Below are positions 1 to 4,504 of a DNA stretch of 6,874 nt, piece after piece. The DNA comes from Pseudomonadota bacterium (lineage in GTDB: Bacteria > Desulfobacterota > Desulfobulbia > Desulfobulbales > DAOVYS01), in NCBI GenBank assembly GCA_030635485.1, contig DAOVYS010000142.1:1-6874 (forward strand), given 5' to 3'. Under the pieces are notes generated by a model. The model was given only the letters and a program-made list of their open reading frames with translations. It made no database searches and had not been told where the DNA came from. The position numbers and the translations under genes were made by a program. Every line of letters begins with the position of its first letter. Position 1 is the stretch's first letter.

Positions 1-120
1 AAAACCTCGGTCTGTAAATGTTTGACAGTGCTCCAGGTGTCCACGATCAGGTCTTTCAGCGATACATAAGTATGCTGGAAGGCCTGATCGTGGACAGATG
101 GAGTGCTGCCGAATATTTAT
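1..120 (-). mobile_element. MITE copy A, partial, truncated by the window edge
   Basis: Read on the minus strand, this starts at 120 with ATAAATATTCGGCAGCACTC and aligns with the complete MITE at 4284-4440 through the whole 120 bases, including its ...TTACAG..CG.GGTTTT segment near position 1. It is mostly a large imperfect palindrome. The arms at 11-60 and 74-123 pair around a loop at 61-73, and the inner 20 bp (41-60 with 74-93) differ at only two positions, both G-U compatible on the plus strand. By comparison with the other copy, about 30-35 further bases should lie left of the window. The terminal bases ATAA replace the GTAA of the other copy, so this copy looks older. It overlaps the last codons of the FtsI-like gene and provides its TAA stop. 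Its target duplication cannot be tested because the other end is outside. Confidence 0.62.
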
Positions 121-2153
121 ATATCAACAGCCAGATGCAGCATACAATCCGTACCTTTTAAGACGCTGCCGCCTTTCGGTTCCTGCGAAACAACGCGGCC
201 AAACCCCCGCGTCCTCACTTTCAGGCCATACGGCTGAAGATCCTGAAGCGCCTTTCGCAGACTTCGGCCGGTCACATCCGGCATCCTCTCCTTAAGGCTT
301 GCTTGGCGTAAATCAGGTCCGGCATCCGCCCTGTTCTGAAACTCAAGCCACTTTCTCTGAGCTTCCGATTCCCCTGACATAATCATGGAAGTAACATCTT
401 CAGGAGGCGTACGTCGGGCATTTTGAAGAATTTGACCGATAATCCCCTCTCCCATCTCTCGCATACGTGACCGCTCTTTGAGATTGATAAACGCGTTATC
501 CAGCACAACGACCATGGTAATCCCGGGATCTTTCTGCGGGGCCATGCCAAGCATCACGCAATGAAATCTGCCGCTCTCGGCCATTAACTCCTCCTGCGAA
601 TCCTCCCGCTGTCCATCAACTTGCTGGATATGAGGTTCTGTTACATCCGATTCACCAAAAAACTGATCCGCGATCATTGATTCGAAAAACAGTCCATTAC
701 CGGACCGCCCGCCCGCAGCCTTTTCCAACATGGTCAAGACGGTAGCGCTCACCTCGGGATTGACCGGTGGAATACTCTTCTCATGACGGGCCGTGACCGG
801 CTGTTCATTCGCCTCTTCCCAGACCGCATCAAGAAGATGAGGCGTAATGGCCTTTCCACCATTCACCAGCCTTGAAAAGGCGGAAAGCAGATGCAGAGCG
901 GTTGTGGACGACCTATGACGTTCGAGCCGAAAGACCCCGACCTCACCCGTATCCTCCATGATACTGCTCTGCCTCTCAACCGGCAGGTCCACTCCGCTCT
1001 TCCTGTTAAAGCCGATATCAAAAAGAAACCTGCCCAGATAATCTCCATCCATATAATTCACTGCCGGCCACCTTGCCTCCAGAGAGACAAAGACCCTGTC
1101 CCTGATCCGGATCCAGACCGGTTCTTCTTCTGATGGCGCCCCGGCGTTATCCTCCGCATCACCGGCGTGGCCTCCCAGAACCTTTACAGCGTCTGCTGTC
1201 GGACGAAGCTGACGCACTGCTACGTTGCCGGCCCCGGCCGCGGCTGCAAAATTAAACAGCCCGTTCAAGCCTCCAGGCATGACCGGATCCGTAATGATTC
1301 TATTTCTCAATTCATCCGGTGCATAATCCCAGAACCGATTGGGATCATAGGAGGGCAGGCTCACTAACCCGAGAATGGAACCTGTTGATGGATTCATTAC
1401 CATTGCCATGCCTGCCGATGCCTTGGTCTTTTTTCGGAGGGCTCGGAGCCGGGCCTCAAGCAGCTTCTGAATGGTTAAGTCCAGAGTCAGAACAAGGTGT
1501 CCGCCGGTCTCCCCGACATTACTTGATCCGGTAGTGGTGATATCGGAAAGGTCGGGATCACTGACCGGTCCGCCACGCAGAACATTATCATAGTGGAATT
1601 CCGTACCGGCTAGTCCCTGCTCATCATTCACAAAACCGACCACATGGGATGCGATTCGATGATTGGGATAATACCTGTGCAGTTCCTCAAATACGCTTAC
1701 GCCACGCAGATCCAGCTCTATTACATCCGCTGCCTTATCGGCCGGTATCCCGTGCCCCAGCCAGACAAAATTCCTCTCAGACTTCAGGTCTGAAACAAGT
1801 TCCCTTTCTTCCAGGTCCAGCACATCTGCAAGCAGTGCTGCTGCCCGTTCAGGTTCTTCTATTTCAAGAGGCCGCACATATATGGAAGAAAGTTTAAAAC
1901 TAACGGCCAGTTCCTTGAAATTTCTATCATAGATATTATGGCGCCCGACAAATTCGCCGCCACTTTTCCGGAGACTTTGATCATCCTGTTGAACAGGGGT
2001 GTCGGTTGTCTGTTCTTGCTGCTGATCCTGTGCCGGAAAATCAGAAAGGCGGGTCTTGCCGGATAACAACAATACGATTATCAAGCCTATTGCCAAAAAA
2101 ACAGCGCCAAATATGATAAGCTTCCGACTTTTTGGCTTTTGATGATCTTTCAT
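117..2153 (-). CDS. ftsI: FtsI/PBP2-family class B penicillin-binding protein with PASTA domain, catalytic motifs lost (pseudoenzyme)
   Basis: This 678-residue protein holds the ftsI position of a dcw cluster, 45 bases after ftsL. In order it has a short basic N-terminus, one membrane segment (about 11-31), a Gln-rich linker (40-60), the class B PBP pedestal (RHNIYDRNFKELA at 71-83, HVVGFVNDEQGLAGTE at 170-185), a transpeptidase-fold domain (about 220-575) and one PASTA domain (about 622-678). Landmarks of the fold are kept: TLDLTIQ (223-229), MNPSTG (253-258), SLPSYDPN (265-272), GVDLP (387-391) and the LSAFSRLVNGG stretch (423-433). The active-site motifs are not. At the SxxK site, PGSTFK is replaced by PGGLNG (293-298). 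The SxN site reads SLE (357-359). No KTG occurs in the expected stretch (about 482-505). The usual role is septal peptidoglycan cross-linking with FtsW; here a structural or regulatory divisome role is inferred. The ATG is chosen because the membrane segment follows; its RBS is weak (AGGT). The TAA lies in a MITE end, so the original C-terminus may have differed slightly. Confidence 0.9.
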   Translation of the reverse strand: MKDHQKPKSRKLIIFGAVFLAIGLIIVLLLSGKTRLSDFPAQDQQQEQTTDTPVQQDDQSLRKSGGEFVGRHNIYDRNFKELAVSFKLSSIYVRPLEIEEPERAAALLADVLDLEERELVSDLKSERNFVWLGHGIPADKAADVIELDLRGVSVFEELHRYYPNHRIASHVVGFVNDEQGLAGTEFHYDNVLRGGPVSDPDLSDITTTGSSNVGETGGHLVLTLDLTIQKLLEARLRALRKKTKASAGMAMVMNPSTGSILGLVSLPSYDPNRFWDYAPDELRNRIITDPVMPGGLNGLFNFAAAAGAGNVAVRQLRPTADAVKVLGGHAGDAEDNAGAPSEEEPVWIRIRDRVFVSLEARWPAVNYMDGDYLGRFLFDIGFNRKSGVDLPVERQSSIMEDTGEVGVFRLERHRSSTTALHLLSAFSRLVNGGKAITPHLLDAVWEEANEQPVTARHEKSIPPVNPEVSATVLTMLEKAAGGRSGNGLFFESMIADQFFGESDVTEPHIQQVDGQREDSQEELMAESGRFHCVMLGMAPQKDPGITMVVVLDNAFINLKERSRMREMGEGIIGQILQNARRTPPEDVTSMIMSGESEAQRKWLEFQNRADAGPDLRQASLKERMPDVTGRSLRKALQDLQPYGLKVRTRGFGRVVSQEPKGGSVLKGTDCMLHLAVDI

Positions 2154-2198
2154 CCATGGAGACCTGACCCGGTTAGACAGGAACGGGCAAAGATATTC

Positions 2199-2549
2199 TT
2201 AAGGATACCTTACCTGCCTGTCTGTAGGCCGATACAGCCCGAACTCCCCGGCCGTGACCTCAAAATTTTCCAGGGCCAACAGATTACCGCGACGAACCTC
2301 CATCTCGTTTTTTAACCCGGAAAATTTCTGATAAATCGTTTGGCTCTGGGCCAACTCGCCCAGACCGCTTCTGATCTGCCATCCAATCCAATAACTGAAT
2401 ACCATGCCGATAACCATTAACACGACAACCATAATTCCAGAGACCTTCCAAAGCAGTCCGCTCCGACCGAAGCCGGTTTCATCCCTGGGAGAGACTCTCT
2501 GCATCTCACCCATCACCAACGTGTACCTGTGTGCATAATCCTGGATCAT
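2199..2549 (-). CDS. ftsL: FtsL-like cell division protein
   Basis: A 116-residue bitopic protein between rsmH and ftsI, the standard place of ftsL. It has a cytoplasmic N-terminus of about 35 residues, one hydrophobic membrane segment (about 36-58), and then a periplasmic helix likely to form a coiled coil (about 60-95). It ends in EFGLYRPTDRQVRYP (102-116), which matches the typical FtsL ending of a short Gly-Leu segment followed by a proline and a Q-V/I strand. FtsL proteins diverge strongly in sequence, so the call rests on topology, size and position. In the family, FtsL pairs with FtsB and FtsQ and activates FtsWI. Here its likely partner is the catalytically degenerate FtsI homologue encoded 45 bases downstream, which makes the FtsL-FtsI interface of interest. 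The start is supported by a strong RBS (GAGGTGG). Confidence 0.83.
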   Translation of the reverse strand: MIQDYAHRYTLVMGEMQRVSPRDETGFGRSGLLWKVSGIMVVVLMVIGMVFSYWIGWQIRSGLGELAQSQTIYQKFSGLKNEMEVRRGNLLALENFEVTAGEFGLYRPTDRQVRYP

Positions 2550-2553
2550 TTTT

Positions 2554-2560
2554 CCACCTC
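2554..2560 (-). promoter_or_regulatory. Ribosome binding site of ftsL
   Basis: The minus strand reads GAGGTGG, followed by four A residues and then the ATG. This is the clearest Shine-Dalgarno site within the cluster and fixes the ftsL start at 2549. It lies in the 42-base gap between rsmH and ftsL. Confidence 0.7.
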
Positions 2561-2591
2561 AAAATGCTGTGCGTTCATGCCGGATAGCCGA

Positions 2592-3494
2592 TTACGCGAC
2601 AGTTGCCGATTTCCTGCAGGCCCTTAGCTTTGCACTTCGGGCTCTGGGATTCCGTCTCCTTTCCTCTTCCCCGGCCTCCACTGGTTTTGATGTGAGTACA
2701 TCCAGGGCCGGATTCTGCTTAAAAAAACGTTTAACCAACCGATCTTCAAGGGAATGAAATGAGATAACAGAGATTCCGGCTCCAGGGTTTAAGAGAGTTG
2801 CACTATCTTCAAGCACTGTTACCAGATTATCCAATTCACGATTGACCGCTATGCGCAACCCTTGAAAGACCTTAGTTGCCACATGAATTTTCTTTGGATG
2901 AAAACGTTTTGGAACCGCTCTTGACACAATGCTCACCAACTGGTCAGTGGTCAAAATTTTCTTATTCTTGCGTTCAGCCGCAATAGAGGCTGCGATCGGC
3001 CTGGCCTGGCGTTCCCCGCCAAAAAGATAGAAGATGTCCGCCAATTCCTCCTGCGTGACTGTGTTGATGATATCCGCAGCTGTTTCTGTTGTCCGGTCAT
3101 CCATCCGCATGTCAAGGGGCTCGCTTCCTTTAAAACTGAACCCGCGGCCGCTCAGATCAAGCTGGAAAGATGAAAGGCCAAGATCCAGGAGCAGTCCGTC
3201 AATTCCTTGTATGCCAAGTTCAGCCATGGCCTCTTTAAGGGATGAGTAGTTCTTTCTGACGAAAGTGACCCTGTTTCCAAATTGTTTCAGCCTCTGCCTG
3301 GCCATTGCCAGGGCATCCGCATCCCACTCAAAGCCGATCACCCTGCCTCCAGGCTGACTAACCTCTAAAATCCTGGCTGTATGCCCTCCCAGACCAAGGC
3401 AGCCATCTACGTATATGCCGCCGTCCACCGGCGCCAGATAACTTACCGCCTCCTCAAGCAGCACCGATTGGTGGATAGGTGTTATAATCCCCAT
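2592..3494 (-). CDS. rsmH: 16S rRNA (cytosine(1402)-N(4))-methyltransferase RsmH
   Basis: A 300-residue protein of normal family length (formerly MraW). It transfers a methyl group from S-adenosylmethionine to N4 of C1402 in 16S rRNA, at the ribosomal P site. Visible signatures, in order: HQSVLLEE (8-15); the SAM-binding loop DGCLGLGGHT (30-39), where Cys replaces the usual Thr of DGT; GFEWDADALA (54-63); DGLLLDLGLSSFQLD (99-113); RGFSF (117-121); LDMRMD (127-132); GLRIAVNREL (212-221); SFHSLEDR (245-252); and the C-terminal NPRARSAKLR (282-291). The start codon lies inside the 3' end of mraZ, with a 13-base overlap, so translation is probably coupled. The RBS is only a modest AGGG. No missing motif suggests loss of function. 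Confidence 0.97.
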   Translation of the reverse strand: MGIITPIHQSVLLEEAVSYLAPVDGGIYVDGCLGLGGHTARILEVSQPGGRVIGFEWDADALAMARQRLKQFGNRVTFVRKNYSSLKEAMAELGIQGIDGLLLDLGLSSFQLDLSGRGFSFKGSEPLDMRMDDRTTETAADIINTVTQEELADIFYLFGGERQARPIAASIAAERKNKKILTTDQLVSIVSRAVPKRFHPKKIHVATKVFQGLRIAVNRELDNLVTVLEDSATLLNPGAGISVISFHSLEDRLVKRFFKQNPALDVLTSKPVEAGEEERRRNPRARSAKLRACRKSATVA

Positions 3495-3928
3495 TCGATA
3501 ATGGCCCTGTCAAAACTCTCAAACTCATCTGTTGTGGGTTTTTGTTTTTCTTCCCAGGTGCCTTTGTCCCAGATCTCGAAATACTTCAGAACCCCACTTA
3601 ACACCACATCCTTTTCAATGCCGATCAAATCCCTCAGTTTAGGAGATAGCAGGATACGGCCCTGTTTGTCGAGGGGGCAGGGGGTTACCACGCGAATCAC
3701 ATGTTCCATCATCCTTTTTTGCTCTGGTTTCTCCTTTATTCTGTCTAAAAGTGTGACCTCTATCTTTTCCCACACCGGCTGAGGATACGCCCTCAGACAA
3801 TCTTCCCATGGCACAACCATCAAGACGTCATCAAAATGACGACGTAGAACATCACGAAACCTGGTTGGAACATTCAACCGGCCTTTCCCGTCAAGCGAGT
3901 GATCCGAATGGCTACGAAAATGATTCAC
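3482..3928 (-). CDS. mraZ: Transcriptional regulator MraZ
   Basis: First gene of the dcw cluster, 148 residues from the chosen GTG. It has two AbrB/SpoVT-like DNA-binding halves: HSLDGKGRLNVPTRFR (10-25) and PLDKQGRILLSPKLRD (85-100). Each is followed by a strand-helix segment, the second being KYFEIWDKGTWEE (115-127). MraZ proteins form rings that bind direct TGGGN-type repeats before mraZ and usually repress the operon. The reading frame stays open upstream to a GTG at 3988, but the 3928 start is preferred for three reasons. It gives the usual protein length. It starts next to the conserved FRxxxxHSLDxKGR block. It has AGGAGGT immediately upstream. The 3988 start would place the beginning of the gene inside its own operator. 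The gene overlaps rsmH by 13 bases. Confidence 0.95.
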   Translation of the reverse strand: MNHFRSHSDHSLDGKGRLNVPTRFRDVLRRHFDDVLMVVPWEDCLRAYPQPVWEKIEVTLLDRIKEKPEQKRMMEHVIRVVTPCPLDKQGRILLSPKLRDLIGIEKDVVLSGVLKYFEIWDKGTWEEKQKPTTDEFESFDRAIIEWGL

Positions 3929-3931
3929 TCG

Positions 3932-3938
3932 ACCTCCT
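3932..3938 (-). promoter_or_regulatory. Ribosome binding site deciding the mraZ start
   Basis: The minus strand carries AGGAGGT, then CGA, then GTG. This near-perfect Shine-Dalgarno sequence supports the GTG at 3928 over the longer start at 3988. An in-frame ATG at 3955 with a purine-rich run before it is the next alternative. Confidence 0.7.
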
Positions 3939-3963
3939 ACAACCACATCACCCATCAGCTCCC

Positions 3964-3998
3964 CCCAACTTACGCCCTTTTGCCCCACTTTTCACCAC
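3964..3998 (-). promoter_or_regulatory. MraZ operator: four repeats at 10-base spacing
   Basis: Reading the minus strand toward mraZ, the pentamers GTGGT, GTGGG, AGGGC and TTGGG occur at exact 10-base steps (plus-strand positions 3994-3998, 3984-3988, 3974-3978, 3964-3968). Known MraZ boxes, as in E. coli, are TGGGN repeats separated by five bases before mraZ. The match in spacing, orientation and position supports autoregulation by the adjacent mraZ product. The third repeat is the weakest. Confidence 0.72.
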
Positions 3999-4004
3999 AC
4001 TATA
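3999..4004 (-). promoter_or_regulatory. Candidate -10 element of the mraZ promoter
   Basis: TATAGT on the minus strand, five of six matches to TATAAT, directly abuts the MraZ repeats, so bound MraZ would cover the transcription start. No good -35 hexamer lies 16-18 bases upstream (GGTAGA at 17), so the assignment is tentative. Confidence 0.4.
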
Positions 4005-4129
4005 TTTGCTTGTACTGCATCTCTACCCTGAAATCAACAAAAAATGGATATATACACATCTTATTGGTATCATTGAATATGATGCTGGAAACACAAGATA
4101 TGGTAGGTCAACGTGGGGATATAGCACAA

Positions 4130-4154
4130 TATATGGTATGTGGGGAAAGGTGGC
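4130..4154 (+). promoter_or_regulatory. Candidate plus-strand -10 plus two-repeat MraZ-like box
   Basis: The plus strand has TATATGGTAT followed by GTGGG (4140-4144) and GTGGC (4150-4154) at the 10-base step of MraZ boxes. The layout mirrors the minus-strand mraZ promoter: GTGGGGAAAGGTGG here compares with GTGGTGAAAAGTGG there, and each is followed within a few bases by CAAAA. It could bring the divergent class A PBP gene under MraZ control. Only two repeats and no clear -35 are seen. Confidence 0.35.
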
Positions 4155-4220
4155 ACAAAAATATTTTTTTAAAAAAAACAAAATAAACCATTTTTTTGTA
4201 TTCTTCAAAAAAAACAGAGC
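4155..4220. other. A/T-tract segment in the divergent spacer
   Basis: The spacer between mraZ and the class A PBP gene is 576 bases long. This part holds runs of seven T followed by eight A (4164-4178), and a hairpin-capable pair of TTTTTTTG (4191-4198) and CAAAAAAA (4206-4213) around a 7-base loop. No protein-coding pattern is convincing here. Phased A-tracts could bend DNA or act as an UP element, but no function can be shown from sequence. Confidence 0.5.
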
Positions 4221-4250
4221 CCATCCATTCCGGTCCAGGTGGGAATTTAA

Positions 4251-4263
4251 CTTGACAGTCAAG
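4251..4263. promoter_or_regulatory. 13-bp palindrome containing a consensus -35 hexamer
   Basis: CTTGACAGTCAAG is a perfect inverted repeat around a central A and contains TTGACA (4252-4257). Seventeen bases downstream is AATGTT, a poor -10, ending three bases before the MITE insertion point. It may be a promoter for the class A PBP gene, an operator, or both. Confidence 0.35.
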
Positions 4264-4275
4264 AGAGAAAGGAGA

Positions 4276-4283
4276 ATGTTCCC
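4276..4283. repeat. Left target-site duplication of the MITE
   Basis: ATGTTCCC here is repeated exactly at 4441-4448, immediately outside both ends of the terminal inverted repeats. Confidence 0.75.
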
Positions 4284-4394
4284 GTAACTATTCCGCAGCA
4301 CTCCATTAGGAAGGCGATCAGATCGCCCAGCATACTGATGATGTATAGCTGGGCAACCTGCTTGCCTCCCTATGAAGCACTGCAGAACAGTTAC
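4284..4394. repeat. Long imperfect inverted repeat within the MITE
   Basis: The arm at 4284-4335 pairs with the arm at 4343-4394 around the loop TGATGAT (4336-4342). The innermost stem is GCCCAGC plus ATAC against GTAT, a bulged A, and GCTGGGC. Pairing extends outward with few interruptions to GTAACT/AGTTAC. It could form a cruciform in DNA or a long hairpin if transcribed. Confidence 0.75.
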
Positions 4395-4440
4395 AGTTCG
4401 GTGGTTTTAGCTATATCTCGGCATCACGCTGAATAGTTAC
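4284..4440 (+). mobile_element. Complete 157-bp MITE, IS66-like ends, with 8-bp target duplication
   Basis: The ends are GTAACTATTCCGC and, read inward from 4440, GTAACTATTCAGC, matching at 12 of 13 bases. They are flanked by identical octamers ATGTTCCC. Ends starting with GTAA and 8-bp duplications are features of the IS66 family, so a non-autonomous derivative of an IS66-type element is the best inference; no transposase lies in the window. The first 111 bases (4284-4394) form a large imperfect palindrome. The last 46 bases form a unique tail reaching the second terminal repeat. No open reading frame of note is present. The exact duplication suggests recent insertion. It lies between a possible TTGACA promoter element and the class A PBP gene, and so lengthens the leader by 165 bases. 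Confidence 0.75.
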
Positions 4441-4448
4441 ATGTTCCC
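4441..4448. repeat. Right target-site duplication of the MITE
   Basis: An exact copy of the ATGTTCCC octamer at 4276-4283, directly after the right terminal repeat. Confidence 0.75.
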
Positions 4449-4489
4449 TACGATTATTAAAGCATAAAAAGTGAGGTTGAGGCGTGAAA

Positions 4490-4495
4490 GGTGAG
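4490..4495 (+). promoter_or_regulatory. Ribosome binding site favouring the ATG start of the class A PBP
   Basis: AGGTGA lies nine to ten bases before the ATG at 4505 and is complementary to the 16S rRNA 3' end. An alternative in-frame GTG at 4484 has GAGGT seven bases or so upstream, so a start seven codons longer cannot be excluded. Confidence 0.45.
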
Positions 4496-4504
4496 AAAAA
4501 AAGC

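Noticed and set aside
1..116. Minus-strand frame continuing after the ftsI TAA to the window edge, as the start of murE or a readthrough extension
   Set aside because: No start codon with an RBS is seen in that frame, the available ATG meets a stop after three codons, and the sequence is explained by homology to the MITE at 4284-4440.
11..123. Factor-independent terminator after ftsI
   Set aside because: The palindrome is far longer than a terminator stem, only four T residues are visible before the window edge, and a second copy elsewhere identifies it as a mobile repeat.
1260..1271. Frameshift or sequencing error hiding a normal SxxK motif
   Set aside because: The other two minus-strand frames across this stretch give stops and no S-T-F-K, and the conserved residues on both sides (RNRIITDP and the Ala-rich helix) stay in the same frame. 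A single indel does not restore the motif.
1518..1532. SSN (residues 210-212) as the SxN motif of the FtsI-like protein
   Set aside because: It lies before the TLDLTIQ strand that opens the transpeptidase domain, so it cannot be the active-site SxN. Likewise KSG at residues 385-387 corresponds to the conserved K-T/S-G-I/V-D-L-P segment, which is not the catalytic KTG.
3808..4301. Open frames on both strands covering the mraZ 5' end and the A/T-rich spacer
   Set aside because: They overlap mraZ or its operator, have long homopolymer-derived Lys/Phe runs, lack convincing RBS sites, and extend into the MITE target region. They are chance openings in A/T-rich DNA.
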